Source of the DNA: Acidimicrobiaceae bacterium | Lineage (GTDB): Bacteria > Actinomycetota > Acidimicrobiia > Acidimicrobiales > Aldehydirespiratoraceae | Length of the DNA: 51,249 nt | Assembly: GCA_018699415.1 (NCBI GenBank) | Contig: JABIQM010000274.1 | Coordinates: 1 to 51,249, forward strand | Reading direction: 5' to 3' | Shown: positions 33,322 to 42,751 of the stretch, one piece after another | Layout of the letters: each line of letters begins with the position of its first letter | How positions within the stretch are numbered: position 1 is the stretch's first letter | Notes under the pieces: model-generated | The model's input: only the letters and a program-made list of their open reading frames with translations | Told to the model about the DNA's origin: nothing | Database searches by the model: none | Position numbers and translations under genes: made by a program

Positions 33322-36081
33322 TTAGTCACCCGTAGTCGTGGGCTCGTCGTCGCCGTCAGAAGGCGCAGCAGCAACCTTCTTTGCAGCCTTCTTCTTGGTC
33401 GCCTTTTTCTTTGCAGCCTTCTTCTTGGTCGCCTTTTTCTTTGCAGCCTTCTTCTTTGCAGCCTTCTTGGCCGGACCCTTGGCACGACGGTCGGCGAGTA
33501 GCTCAGCAGCGCGTTCGACGGTCAACTCTTCGACCGTGTCGCCCTTGCGTAACGAGGCGTTGTACTCGCCATCGGTGACGTAGGGGCCGAAGCGACCGTC
33601 CTTGACGATCATGTCCTTGCCAGTCTCCGGGTCGGGACCCATGTCCTTCAGTGGCGGTTTCGGCGCACCCTGACCTCGACGACGCTTGGGTTGTGCCAGC
33701 ACAGCGAGGCATTCCTCGAGCGTGACAGTGAGCAACTGCTCTTCGGTGTCGAGGCTACGACTGTCCTTGCCCTTGGCCAGGTACGGGCCATAGCGACCGT
33801 TCTGCACTGTGATGACTTCGCCATCAGCCGGATCGGCACCGACCGTGCGAGGCAACGTCAAGAGCTGAAGCGCGTCATCCATGGTGAGGCGCTCTAGCGA
33901 CATTGTGGAAAACAGTGATGCCGACTTCGGCTTCTCTTCCTGCTCCTCAAACGTACCCACCTGAACGTAAGGACCGAAGCGACCGGCCTTGGCGTAGATG
34001 TCCATGCCGCTCTCGGGGTCAACCCCAAGGATGCGGCCTTCTTTCGGCATGGCAAGGAACTCAAGAGCCCTCTCCAGCGAGAGTTCATCAGGCGGGATGT
34101 CCTCGGGGATCGACGCAGTGGTGACGCTGCCAGCCTCGGGTTCATCATCCTTGACGACACCCATTTGCACGTACGGTCCGTAGCGACCAACTCGAGCGAC
34201 GACTGGCTCGCCATCCTCGGTCATGCCCAATGGGATTGTGTTGACCGCGCGTGCGTCGATGTCAGGCAAGCGCTTGGACACCTTCTCCTGCAGACCAGGT
34301 TCACCACCCTCCTCGCCAAAATAAAATTTTGTAAGCCACGGCACGGCCTCTTCGGTGCCGCCAGCGATCTTGTCGAGGTCGTCTTCCATCCGAGCGGTGA
34401 AGGCGTAATCGACGAGGTTGGGGAAGTGGCCTTCCATCACATTGACCACAGAAAACGCAGTGAACGAGGGGACGAGTGCCGAACCCTTCTTCCACACATA
34501 GCCCCGGTCCTGGATCGTGCCGATGATCGACGCGTACGTCGAGGGGCGACCAACGCCCAATTCCTCAAGACGCTTCACGAGGCTGGCCTCGGTGAACCGG
34601 CTCGGGGGTGAGGTCACGTGACCGTCTGCTTCAAGCGAGACGTTACGAGTGGCATCACCTTGCTCGAGCGGCGGAAGGCGACGCTCGTCGTCAGCTTGAT
34701 CCTTGTTTACGTCCGCATCGGTGTCTTCTTCGTAAACCTCACGAAAGCCGCGATGGGTTATCACCGTGCCGGTTGCGTTGAAGACAACATCAGTGCCGGA
34801 TTTCGAGTTGGCGCCGAGTCGCAGTTGCACGGTGTCACCGGTGCAGTCGGTCATCTGCGAAGCGACGGCACGCTTCCAGATCAGCTCATAGGCACGAGCC
34901 TCAGACTTAGGAACCAGCTTCGCAACCTCCTCAGGAAGCTGAAACGAGTCACCCGCCGGGCGAATGGCCTCATGTGCCTCTTGCGCGTTCTTCACCTTGT
35001 TGGCGTAGTGGCGAGGATCCTCAGGCAGGTTGTTTGCTCCGTAGCGCTCACTGATCATCGCGCGAGCCGCTCTGATGGCGGTGTCCGACATGATGGTGCT
35101 GTCGGTTCGCATATAGGTGATGAAGCCCTTTTCATAGAGCCCCTGCGCCGCGCGCATCGCCATAGCAGAGCCCATACCGAGTTTGCGGCCTGCTTCCTGC
35201 TGGAAGGTTGATGTGATGAACGGCGCGGCTGGGCGACGGCGGTACGGCTTTGACTCGCGCGAACGAACCTCGTACGGGACACCCTCAAGATCGTCGACCA
35301 TGGCCGCAGCCTTGGCTTCATTGAGCACGGTGACGTCATCTCGAGACAACTGACCATCGTCATTGAAGTCACGTCCGCTGGCGAGACGAACACCATCGAT
35401 CATGGCCAGGTTGGCCTTGAATTCGCGCTGGTCTTCACCCGCAACGGCAGCAAATGCTCCAGAGATATCCCAGTAGCCGGCGCCAATGAAGGCCATCCGT
35501 TCACGTTCACGCGAAACCACCACGCGGGTAGCCACAGACTGCACTCGACCCGCCGACAGCTGCGGCATGACCTTCTTCCACAGCACCGGGGAAACCTCGT
35601 AGCCGTACAGGCGGTCAAGGATTCGGCGTGCCTCCTGAGCGTCGACCATCTTGCGGTCGAGTTCGCGAGGCGAATTGACAGCCGCTTGAATCGCAGCCTT
35701 GGTGATCTCATGAAACACCATTCGCTTGATCGGCACCTGCGGATTCAACACCTCGATGAGGTGCCAGGCGATCGCTTCGCCCTCACGATCCTCATCCGTT
35801 GCGAGATAGACCTCGTCGGCGTCTTTCACCAGACTCTTCAAGAGCTTGATGTGGTCTTTCTTGTCCCGATTCTCGACATAGAGAGGCTTGAAGTCGTTGT
35901 CGACATCGATCCCCGTACGGGCCCACTTCTCACCCTTGTAAGCGGCAGGCACATCCGCAGCGTTGCGCGGGAGGTCCCGGATATGACCGATCGATGACTC
36001 GACGGTGTATTCCGCGCCGAGATACTCAGCGATCTTTTTCGCCTTTGCTGGCGACTCGACAATTACTAGGGCGTTGGCCAC
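33322..36081 (-). CDS. topA: DNA topoisomerase I
   Basis: A 919-aa type IA topoisomerase that relaxes negative supercoils. The Toprim domain carries LVIVESPAKAKKIAEYLG (residue ~5) and LATDEDREGEAIAWHLIE (~93). The catalytic Tyr is in GFITYMRTDSTIMSD (~318). Zinc fingers are absent, as in actinobacteria; instead there are four or five Toprim-C-repeat modules, each with GRYGPYVQ-like text (~595-850). The C-terminus is a Lys/Ala-rich basic tail. GTG 36081 is the start. Its position near holB/tmk and the MrfA-like helicase parallels mycobacteria. Confidence 0.97.
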   Translation of the reverse strand: MANALVIVESPAKAKKIAEYLGAEYTVESSIGHIRDLPRNAADVPAAYKGEKWARTGIDVDNDFKPLYVENRDKKDHIKLLKSLVKDADEVYLATDEDREGEAIAWHLIEVLNPQVPIKRMVFHEITKAAIQAAVNSPRELDRKMVDAQEARRILDRLYGYEVSPVLWKKVMPQLSAGRVQSVATRVVVSRERERMAFIGAGYWDISGAFAAVAGEDQREFKANLAMIDGVRLASGRDFNDDGQLSRDDVTVLNEAKAAAMVDDLEGVPYEVRSRESKPYRRRPAAPFITSTFQQEAGRKLGMGSAMAMRAAQGLYEKGFITYMRTDSTIMSDTAIRAARAMISERYGANNLPEDPRHYANKVKNAQEAHEAIRPAGDSFQLPEEVAKLVPKSEARAYELIWKRAVASQMTDCTGDTVQLRLGANSKSGTDVVFNATGTVITHRGFREVYEEDTDADVNKDQADDERRLPPLEQGDATRNVSLEADGHVTSPPSRFTEASLVKRLEELGVGRPSTYASIIGTIQDRGYVWKKGSALVPSFTAFSVVNVMEGHFPNLVDYAFTARMEDDLDKIAGGTEEAVPWLTKFYFGEEGGEPGLQEKVSKRLPDIDARAVNTIPLGMTEDGEPVVARVGRYGPYVQMGVVKDDEPEAGSVTTASIPEDIPPDELSLERALEFLAMPKEGRILGVDPESGMDIYAKAGRFGPYVQVGTFEEQEEKPKSASLFSTMSLERLTMDDALQLLTLPRTVGADPADGEVITVQNGRYGPYLAKGKDSRSLDTEEQLLTVTLEECLAVLAQPKRRRGQGAPKPPLKDMGPDPETGKDMIVKDGRFGPYVTDGEYNASLRKGDTVEELTVERAAELLADRRAKGPAKKAAKKKAAKKKATKKKAAKKKATKKKAAKKVAAAPSDGDDEPTTTGD
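33381..33455. repeat. 30-bp tandem repeat encoding the Lys/Ala tail of TopA
   Basis: Two perfect 30-bp units (33381-33410, 33411-33440) and the start of a third encode KKKATKKKAA-type decapeptides. This is a histone-like basic tail typical of actinobacterial TopA, which improves DNA binding. In-frame slippage could change tail length. Confidence 0.8.
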
Positions 36082-36115
36082 GATGATCGAACCAATCGGA
36101 TAATGAGCGGACTTG

Positions 36116-37507
36116 TCATGCGTTCACGACATCAGGGTCATCGATATCTATCTCGATGACCTCGTTCGCACGCAGAAGAGTGAGTGAGCCGACGACGGCT
36201 GCGATAATCGACGCAGCCAGGATGCCGAGCTTTGCTTCGTCAATGGCGGCGGACCCCTCGGGGAATGCCAAGCCGGTAATAAACAACGACACCGTGAAAC
36301 CGATGCCGGCAATGGCAGCGAGGCCCACCACATGGGTAAATGATGCCCCCCGAGGTAGACGAGAAATACCGGACTTCACCGCAACCCAGGTCGCGAAGGA
36401 GACACCGACGAGCTTGCCAACCACCAAACCGAACACGACGCCGAGGGTAACGTCGCTTGATAGCGCATTCGAGAGCGAGTCGCCCGATATCTCGATTCCG
36501 GCATTGGCAAGAGCAAATATCGGGATGATCAAGAAGCTGGAGAACGGATGGAGCATAGTCTCCAGCCGCTCAGCGACTGAGACCTGCTCCTTAAGTTCGA
36601 AGTTCGCCCGACGCACGACTGTGGCGCTGGCCTGACCGGAGATGGCGGCACCGATGTGGACGTCGTCATTTGGCGTCTCGTCCCGCAGCGGAACCGCCGG
36701 GGTGAGCAGGCCAAGAACAACACCTGCGATGGTGGCATGGATCCCAGACTCAAATACTGCAAGCCAGAGGAAGAAACCAACAAGCGCGTACACAGGGATG
36801 TACCAAATACGCATGAGGCGCATGAGGACAACCAACACGGTGAGGCCAGTAGCGATGAGCAGCCAGTCCGTCGAAAGATCTTCGGTGTAGAAGATCGCAA
36901 TCACCGCAATGGCCCCGATGTCATCAACAATGGCGAGGGTGAGCAAGAAGACCTTCATTGCCCCGGGCACACGATTTCCGAGCAGTGATACGACCCCAAC
37001 TGCGAACGCAATATCAGTGGCCATCGGGATGCCCCAGCCATCCGCGCCCATACCACCACTCGCAAACGCGACATAGACCAAGGCAGGAACGACCATGCCA
37101 CCAATCGCAGCAATAGCGGGCAGAGCGGCGGCTCGGGGGTCGCGGAGTTCGCCCGCAACCAACTCGCGCTTGATTTCCAGACCGACAACAAAGAAGAAGA
37201 TCGCCATCAATGCGTCGTTGATCCATGCCTCAAGAGGCTCGTCAAGATGGAGCAGATCGCCGACATGTAGTGAGATATGCGTTTCGAGCAGCTCGTGGTA
37301 GCTATGGCTCCACGGCGAGTTGGCCCAAACGAGCGCAACGACCGTTGCCACAATCAGCAGAAGGCCACCGGCTGCTTCGATTCGCAGAAAGTTGCGTACC
37401 GGTCGACCGACGCGCCGGGCCAAGCGTCGGTTGCCACCGAGCCAGGTCAGCGGGGAGGGTTCAAGGTGATCATTGGCCATGTCGATTTGAGACGCTAGCG
37501 GCGTCAC
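36116..37507 (-). CDS. nhaA: Na+/H+ antiporter NhaA
   Basis: A 463-aa integral membrane antiporter that exports Na+ for H+. IMFFFVVGLEIKRE-like text (DALMAIFFFVVGLEIKRELV, ~94-113) marks TM2-3. IPMATDIAFAVGVVSLLG (~162-179) and LTLAIVDDIGAIAVIAIF (~190-207) contain the unwound TM4 and the two TM5 Asp of the ion site. LPRGASFTHVVGLAAIAGIGFTVSLFI is the TM10-11 region. GTG 37507 is used; ATG 37480 is an alternative. It lies 17 bp after the RsbW-like gene, suggesting co-transcription. It is consistent with a marine or saline habitat. Confidence 0.95.
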   Translation of the reverse strand: MTPLASQIDMANDHLEPSPLTWLGGNRRLARRVGRPVRNFLRIEAAGGLLLIVATVVALVWANSPWSHSYHELLETHISLHVGDLLHLDEPLEAWINDALMAIFFFVVGLEIKRELVAGELRDPRAAALPAIAAIGGMVVPALVYVAFASGGMGADGWGIPMATDIAFAVGVVSLLGNRVPGAMKVFLLTLAIVDDIGAIAVIAIFYTEDLSTDWLLIATGLTVLVVLMRLMRIWYIPVYALVGFFLWLAVFESGIHATIAGVVLGLLTPAVPLRDETPNDDVHIGAAISGQASATVVRRANFELKEQVSVAERLETMLHPFSSFLIIPIFALANAGIEISGDSLSNALSSDVTLGVVFGLVVGKLVGVSFATWVAVKSGISRLPRGASFTHVVGLAAIAGIGFTVSLFITGLAFPEGSAAIDEAKLGILAASIIAAVVGSLTLLRANEVIEIDIDDPDVVNA

Positions 37508-37524
37508 ATCCCGAATCTGGTGGA

Positions 37525-38022
37525 CTACGGCAGACGGCGACGCTTCGATGAGTAGACAACAAGGGTCACATCAGTGCCATTCTCGCCGGAAGAAATCTCA
37601 CTTTCGTCGGCCAGCATCTGCATCAGATGCACGCCCAAGCCGGACTCATGATCGAGACGATCCGGTGATTCCGGTTCGGGTAGGTCGGGCACGGTGGCAG
37701 GATCGAAACCCACACCTTCGTCATGCACGACGACACTGATCTCATCGTCTGCCAGGTTGCATTGGATACGGATCCGGTCAAACGAGCCCAACAGCCCGTG
37801 AGCCTCAATGGCGTTGGTCGTGGCCTCCGAGACAGCGATACGAAGATCATCAATTCGATCATTCTCCAAATCTGGTTCAAGTTCTGCCGCGGCGGCGACA
37901 ACAACACGAACGAGGGACACAAATTCGGTACGTGCTGGAATCTCGAGCACGAGTTGGCCAGGCCGAAACTCGCGCTCAACTGGTTCCTGCTCCGCGGTGG
38001 ACATCTGCCCAGTATCCATCAA
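37525..38022 (-). CDS. RsbW/SpoIIAB-like anti-sigma ATPase (serine kinase)
   Basis: A 165-aa GHKL-fold protein of the anti-sigma-factor kinase family. The N-box is DDLRIAVSEATTNAIEAHG (~58-76), the G1 box VVVHDEGVGFDP (~97-108) and the G2 box GLGVHLMQML (~128-137). It should bind a sigma factor and phosphorylate its STAS antagonist. Its start overlaps the STAS gene stop by 4 bp, a standard partner-switch pair. No sigma-B-type gene follows; nhaA does. Confidence 0.87.
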   Translation of the reverse strand: MMDTGQMSTAEQEPVEREFRPGQLVLEIPARTEFVSLVRVVVAAAAELEPDLENDRIDDLRIAVSEATTNAIEAHGLLGSFDRIRIQCNLADDEISVVVHDEGVGFDPATVPDLPEPESPDRLDHESGLGVHLMQMLADESEISSGENGTDVTLVVYSSKRRRLP

Positions 38023-38357
38023 ACGCGCTCCAGCGCATCAGCCAGCGACCGATGGAGGGTGAAGACACGGTCGAGGTCACAGACCTCCAACACGCGTCGC
38101 ACCCGCGGTTCGGGCACAACCATCAGAAGATCGCCGTCAAGCAACCTGACCCGCTTGAGCGCACCAACAAGCACGCCGATGCCGAAGCTGTCGATGAAGT
38201 CGACGCCGCTGAGATCGAGCACGAGGCAGCGCCTGCCGTCCTTGACCGCGTCCATGACTGACTGCCGCACTTGGGGCGCGCCGACGACGTCGAGTTCCCC
38301 GGCCACGGTGAGCACGGTCCAGTCGCCCTCGATATGGGCGCGCACATTGATCTGCAC
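38019..38357 (-). CDS. STAS-domain anti-sigma factor antagonist
   Basis: A ~112-aa STAS domain. TVLTVAGELDVVGAPQVRQ (~14-32) is the first strand-helix unit. LVLDLSGVDFIDSFGIGVL (~45-63) contains the phosphorylatable Ser57, at the position equivalent to the target Ser of RsbV. The start is uncertain: GTG 38357 gives the typical length and leaves 63 bp for the divergent helicase promoter, while ATG 38414 would leave only 6 bp. It is coupled to the RsbW-like kinase by a 4-bp overlap. Confidence 0.83.
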   Translation of the reverse strand: MQINVRAHIEGDWTVLTVAGELDVVGAPQVRQSVMDAVKDGRRCLVLDLSGVDFIDSFGIGVLVGALKRVRLLDGDLLMVVPEPRVRRVLEVCDLDRVFTLHRSLADALERV

Positions 38358-38420
38358 GCTGCTGACGGTATCGGACGACAAGCATGTGATTCGGTCACAC
38401 CCCTGTCGTAGCATCAGAGC

Positions 38421-40745
38421 ATGGCGCTTACTGAGGCGCTTACCGAGCCTCCTCCCTTCGAGCATCTGCTCACCGAACTGGCCAACGACGGTCGGATCGT
38501 TCACGTCGAGCACACCACAGCCCGCCCAGCGGCGATGGGGCTACTCGATCGACCCTTCCCACCTGCTGTCCAAGCCGCACTCGGCGTCGACTCGCTGTGG
38601 AGCCATCAGGCCGAAGCCATCAACCTCGTCCGAGCCGGCACCAATGTCGTCGTGGCAACGGGTACAGCCTCAGGCAAGTCCCGCTGCTTCCAACTGCCGA
38701 TCGCTGAGGCGGTACTCGACCCGCTGCGGCCAGGCACCGCTATGGTCCTCTATCCCACGAAGGCACTGGCCCACGACCAACTCCGATCGTTCACGAAGCT
38801 CGACATCGCGGAGCTGAAAGCCGGAGCCTATGACGGCGATGCATCGACGCAAGAGAAGGTGTGGATCCGCGAGAACGCCAATGTGGTGCTCACCAATCCC
38901 GAGATGCTGCATGCCGGCATCCTCCCCCGTCATCAGAAGTGGGATGCCCTTTTGATGCGGCTTCGCTATGTGGTGATCGACGAACTACACGTGTTGCGAG
39001 GCGTGTTTGGCACCCATGTTGCCCATGTGCTGCGTCGGCTCCGTCGGATCTGCAATCACTATGGATCTGACCCCACCTTCATCTTCTGCTCGGCGACAAT
39101 CGGCCAGCCCGAACGTCTGGCCGCCGCCTTGTGTGGCGCACCCGTGCACGCAATTGCCAACGATGGCTCTCCCCGTGGGCCGAGATCATTCGCCTTGCTT
39201 GATCCGCCTGTGATCGACGATGAACACGGCACTCGCTCGTCGGCCAACTCCGAGACGGCGTCGATCACTGCCTCTCTCGTGGAGACAGGGCATCGCACTA
39301 TCACCTTCTGTCGAAGCCGCAAGGGGGTGGAGCTCGTGGCGGCTGACATCACCCGCCGCCTACCACCCCGACTCGATGGCAAAGTCGTGGCCTACCGGGC
39401 CGGCTACCTCGCCGACGAACGCCGCGTGATCGAGGACAACCTCACCGCTGGTGAGCTCTCGGGCATCGTCGCCACCTCTGCTCTTGAGCTTGGAGTCGAT
39501 GTCGGCGCACTTGATGCGTGCGTGCTCAACGGCTTCCCCGGCACCATTGCCTCAATGTGGCAGCAGGCCGGTCGTGCCGGACGCCGCTCGAAGCCATCGG
39601 TCACCGTGCTTGTTGCAGGCCAGGACCAACTCGACCGCTACCTGATGCAGCATCCAGACGAGGTCTTCAGCCGCCCAGCCGAGCCATCGGTGGTCAACAC
39701 GGCCAACCCGTTCATTCTCGATCCCCATCTCGCGTGCGCGGCCTACGAGCTCCCGCTCAGCTATGACGACCTCCGCTGGTGGAGCCAAGAAGAGCTGCAC
39801 GACGGCGTCCGTGATCTCGTGCGCGACGATGCCCTCCGTCTACAGCAGCGGTGGCGAAACGGACGAGAAGAACCGTTCGCTCACTGGTGCAGCACCGGCT
39901 ATCCAGCCCGACAAGTGAGCCTGCGGTCAGGGTCGCGCGGCGAAATCAAGATCCTGCACCTCCACAACGATCGAGTCATCGGCACAGTCGACGAGAGCCG
40001 CGCCCTCACCTCTGTCCATGCCGGAGCCGTCTACCTCCATCGCGGCCAAGCCTTCGACGTCATCGAACTTGATCTTGAAGAAGGCTGCGCTCATGTGGTT
40101 GAAGCCGATGGGTTGGAGTACACCCAGGCCCGATCCGACACCGAGATCCGAGTGCTGTCGGTCGATGGCGTGCAGCGGGTCGGCCGTGCCACGCTTCACC
40201 TCGGCTCAGTCGAGGTGGCGACGCGAATCCACGGCTACCAACGCCGCGACGTCCGCTCCCGCAAGATCCTCACCAACGAAAAACTCGCCCTCCCCGAGGA
40301 GCGACTCGTCACCCGGGCGTTCTGGTACGTGATCGACGCCGACCTCATCGATGAGACGATCGCAGCCGGCTTCGATCCGCCTGGCACACTCCACGCCGCG
40401 GAGCACGCAGCAATCGGGATGCTGCCGCTCTTCACCATCTGTGACCGCTGGGATGTGGGAGGCGTGTCGACTGCTCAACACTCCGACACGAACGGCGCCA
40501 CGATATTCATCTACGACGGTTCGCCCGGGGGTGCCGGCATCGCGGAGTTGGGTTGGGAAGCCGCCGCCGAGCACCTCCAGGCAACGCTTGAGGTTGTTGA
40601 GGCATGCGCTTGCGTCGAAGGCTGCCCGTCGTGCGTGCAGTCACCCAAATGCGGCAACGGGAACGAACCCCTCGATAAGGACGGATCCGTCGACCTGATC
40701 CGACGCATTTTAGGACCAATTAGCCGCCAGTTTCGGGGAAACTAG
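38421..40745 (+). CDS. MrfA/YprA-like DEAD/DEAH-box helicase with DUF1998
   Basis: A 774-aa superfamily 2 helicase. Motif Q region SHQAEAINLVRAG, Walker A VVVATGTASGKSRC (~74-87), DExH box YVVIDELHVLRGVFGTH (~182-198) and motif VI QQAGRAGRR (~387-395) are present. The C-terminal DUF1998 domain ends with four Cys in CACVEGCPSCVQSPKCGNGN, the zinc cluster of B. subtilis MrfA, which acts in repair of mitomycin damage. From memory the mycobacterial counterpart is Rv3649, near topA and Tad genes, as here. Transcribed opposite to its neighbours. Confidence 0.92.
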   Translation: MALTEALTEPPPFEHLLTELANDGRIVHVEHTTARPAAMGLLDRPFPPAVQAALGVDSLWSHQAEAINLVRAGTNVVVATGTASGKSRCFQLPIAEAVLDPLRPGTAMVLYPTKALAHDQLRSFTKLDIAELKAGAYDGDASTQEKVWIRENANVVLTNPEMLHAGILPRHQKWDALLMRLRYVVIDELHVLRGVFGTHVAHVLRRLRRICNHYGSDPTFIFCSATIGQPERLAAALCGAPVHAIANDGSPRGPRSFALLDPPVIDDEHGTRSSANSETASITASLVETGHRTITFCRSRKGVELVAADITRRLPPRLDGKVVAYRAGYLADERRVIEDNLTAGELSGIVATSALELGVDVGALDACVLNGFPGTIASMWQQAGRAGRRSKPSVTVLVAGQDQLDRYLMQHPDEVFSRPAEPSVVNTANPFILDPHLACAAYELPLSYDDLRWWSQEELHDGVRDLVRDDALRLQQRWRNGREEPFAHWCSTGYPARQVSLRSGSRGEIKILHLHNDRVIGTVDESRALTSVHAGAVYLHRGQAFDVIELDLEEGCAHVVEADGLEYTQARSDTEIRVLSVDGVQRVGRATLHLGSVEVATRIHGYQRRDVRSRKILTNEKLALPEERLVTRAFWYVIDADLIDETIAAGFDPPGTLHAAEHAAIGMLPLFTICDRWDVGGVSTAQHSDTNGATIFIYDGSPGGAGIAELGWEAAAEHLQATLEVVEACACVEGCPSCVQSPKCGNGNEPLDKDGSVDLIRRILGPISRQFRGN

Positions 40746-40832
40746 AACGATTCCCCCATCACGGCGCGCAACCACCCCCTGTTTAGGGTTCCGTCTGAGC
40801 TACATCACACTGGGGACAGACCCGAGAACTAC

Positions 40833-41207
40833 TTACTCGAGTCGCATCGTGGCGGTAGCAGCGAGTTCAACGTCGCTGAGCATCGCACCGATGAGCGGCA
40901 CGACTGTGGGGTCGACGTAGTAAACGGAGACGACGGCCGCACCGTTCACCCGTGCCACCTCAACGCGCAGTCGATGAACCGGAAGGTCACCGGCCACCGC
41001 CACGGCCTGGCGGATCTCTTCATCAGACGCTCCTACCGCCGCTGCCCGCGCTCCCTCGCGAGCAGCATGGGTGACCAACACGCGAGCGTGCACGACAAGC
41101 CCCACTTGGATGATCGCCATGAGCAAGAGAGCGAAGAACGGCAGGAGCAGGGCGAGTTCGACTGTTGCCTGACCCTTTTTTGATTCGGTCTTCGCCCCCT
41201 TGAACAT
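40833..41207 (-). CDS. tadE: TadE-like pilus assembly protein
   Basis: A 124-aa pseudopilin-type protein. A short basic leader (MFKGAKTESKKG) is followed by QATVELALLLPFFALLLMAI, the TadE signature with Glu at +5 of the hydrophobic segment. Then VVHARVLVTHAAREGARAAAVG is the conserved continuation. The C-terminal half is extracytoplasmic. The ATG at 41207 lies 2 bp after the pilin stop; a longer in-frame extension overlaps the pilin and is rejected. A TadF/Rv3654c-type gene is not present after it. Confidence 0.87.
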   Translation of the reverse strand: MFKGAKTESKKGQATVELALLLPFFALLLMAIIQVGLVVHARVLVTHAAREGARAAAVGASDEEIRQAVAVAGDLPVHRLRVEVARVNGAAVVSVYYVDPTVVPLIGAMLSDVELAATATMRLE

Positions 41208-41209
41208 GC

Positions 41210-41398
41210 TTACCCAACCCGGCTCGCCACTGCGTCGAGGACACTGTCGAGCAGGTCCCCGACTGCGGAGGTTGTGCTGGCCCAAGCCAGCACAAGGACG
41301 GCGAGCGCCGCCGCTCCAAGAATGACGAGCGCGTATTCGGCTGTTGCCTGGCCGCCGTCGGCTCTGGTGGGTACGGGCATGGTTTTTGATTGCTTCAT
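41210..41398 (-). CDS. Flp/DUF4244-type small pilin
   Basis: A 62-aa pre-pilin. The leader MKQSKTMPVPTRADGG precedes GQATAEYALVILGAAALAV, in which Gly-Gln-Ala-Thr-Ala-Glu resembles the prepilin peptidase site plus conserved Glu. A hydrophobic helix and a short tail (DAVASRVG) follow. This matches the actinobacterial DUF4244 pilin placed between tadC and tadE. It is the likely structural subunit of the pilus-like apparatus. Confidence 0.85.
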   Translation of the reverse strand: MKQSKTMPVPTRADGGQATAEYALVILGAAALAVLVLAWASTTSAVGDLLDSVLDAVASRVG

Positions 41399-41456
41399 GA
41401 GGTCCTCTCCGCATGCGGCGCACGCGATTTACGCAGTGGTGGGGGAAGCGTCGGGA

Positions 41457-42065
41457 CTAGCGCAGCTGAAGATCGCGGAGTGTGCCCACCAGCAGTGGGA
41501 CCACCGTGAGAAGCGCGAACGCCGGGAGAATGCAGGAGACCAGCGGAAAGAGCATCAGCACCGGGACACGGCGCACACGTTCCTCGGCTCGTGTACGCCG
41601 GCGCCGACGCGCCTCATCGCTTGCACGATGCAAAGCCGGGGCGACCGGCGCCCCGTCGCGTTCAGCAGCGATCAACACCGAAAACACGTACTGGGTGCTC
41701 GGCCCAAGCTCGCGAGTAGCCCCACAAAGCGCGTCCGCCCATGGTTCGCCGCGGCCCGATCGCTCCAAGGCGCGGCCGATCGCCTCGTCACACGGATGCG
41801 GGAGCCAGGACACGACTGCCTCGGCGGCCTGACGAAGCGTTAGTCCTGCCGTGACACCGAGCGACAGGAGATCGATGAGTTCAGGAAGGCTGCGCGTGAT
41901 GGCATCGTCTCGATCTCTACGCTGACGACGACCGGCACGCGGGAGACAAACGAGCACGGTTCGACGCGATCTTGAATGTGTGTTGCGGCCACGAGGCGCA
42001 GGATGTTTCGGCCCGATAATGGCAGCGCCGACGAGGACGCCAACAACCCACGCCAGAGCGCTCAC
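41457..42065 (-). CDS. tadC: TadC-like type II/IV secretion inner-membrane protein
   Basis: A 202-aa membrane protein of the GspF/TadC family. An N-terminal TM (SALAWVVGVLVGAAIIG) is followed by the T2SSF domain ITRSLPELIDLLSLGVTAGLTLRQAAEAV (two parts, ~55-85). A C-terminal TM pair (VPVLMLFPLVSCILPAFALLTVVPLL) closes it. GTG 42065 overlaps the tadB stop (GTGA), which sets the start; a longer upstream frame is rejected. It forms the platform with TadB for the TadA ATPase. Confidence 0.87.
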   Translation of the reverse strand: MSALAWVVGVLVGAAIIGPKHPAPRGRNTHSRSRRTVLVCLPRAGRRQRRDRDDAITRSLPELIDLLSLGVTAGLTLRQAAEAVVSWLPHPCDEAIGRALERSGRGEPWADALCGATRELGPSTQYVFSVLIAAERDGAPVAPALHRASDEARRRRRTRAEERVRRVPVLMLFPLVSCILPAFALLTVVPLLVGTLRDLQLR

Positions 42066-42751
42066 TGGGCGACGCCTGCACCAATGCGACGCATCCATCG
42101 AACTCCGATCACATCCAGGCCGAGACCGAGAGCGAGACACGCCAACCCAAACCTTGTTGTGACCAGAACCGCCGCTGAGGCGGGGTCCACGATCGCCGAC
42201 ACGGCGAGAAAGGCCAGTGGAGCGAAGCCGATCACCATCGAGGAGAGTCGAGCCTGCGAGGACAGTGCCTGGATCTCGGCCGTGAGCGCAGCACGATCAC
42301 GAAGACTTGTCGCTGCCTGTTCGAGTGAGCTTGCCACTGCGGTACCGGTCTCGTCCCCAAGGCGGAGAACGGCGCGCACCAGATCAGCGGCGGGATCATC
42401 GATTCGGCTGGCCCAAGCATCGAGCGCTTCGCCCAGTCGGTCACCGGCGTTGATACGCAACATCACGGGTCGTAGCGAATGCGCCGCCGGCGAGTCGTGT
42501 TTCATCGCATCAGCGAGCGCGCCACGAAGGTTGGTCCCGCCGCGAAGAGAACGGGCGATCATCTCGAGCACATCAGGGAGATCACCGACGAGTCCTCGAT
42601 GGGCGCGGGCACGGATGTATCTGCGCCTGCCAATCCATGCGGGCAGGTCCCACCTGCGGGCTGTTAGCGGGGCGGTGAGCCCCCGACTCGGCACGCGCAT
42701 GTCGGGAAAGGCAAACACCGCAACGGCCACAAGCGCCACGGCCATCACCAT
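42062..42751 (-). CDS. tadB: TadB-like pilus assembly protein
   Basis: A 229-aa membrane protein. An N-terminal TM ([15 protein letters not shown]) precedes the T2SSF segment LVGDLPDVLEMIARSLRGG (~54-72), then TNLRGALADAM. Two C-terminal TMs are LSSMVIGFAPLAFLAVSAIV and RFGLACLALGLGLDVIGV. It overlaps tadA upstream by 7 bp and tadC downstream by 4 bp. Confidence 0.88.
   Translation of the reverse strand: MVMAVALVAVAVFAFPDMRVPSRGLTAPLTARRWDLPAWIGRRRYIRARAHRGLVGDLPDVLEMIARSLRGGTNLRGALADAMKHDSPAAHSLRPVMLRINAGDRLGEALDAWASRIDDPAADLVRAVLRLGDETGTAVASSLEQAATSLRDRAALTAEIQALSSQARLSSMVIGFAPLAFLAVSAIVDPASAAVLVTTRFGLACLALGLGLDVIGVRWMRRIGAGVAQ

Noticed and set aside
41208-41423. N-terminal extension of the TadE-like protein
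   Set aside because: The Arg-rich extension overlaps the complete pilin gene, and the typical TadE leader begins at 41207.
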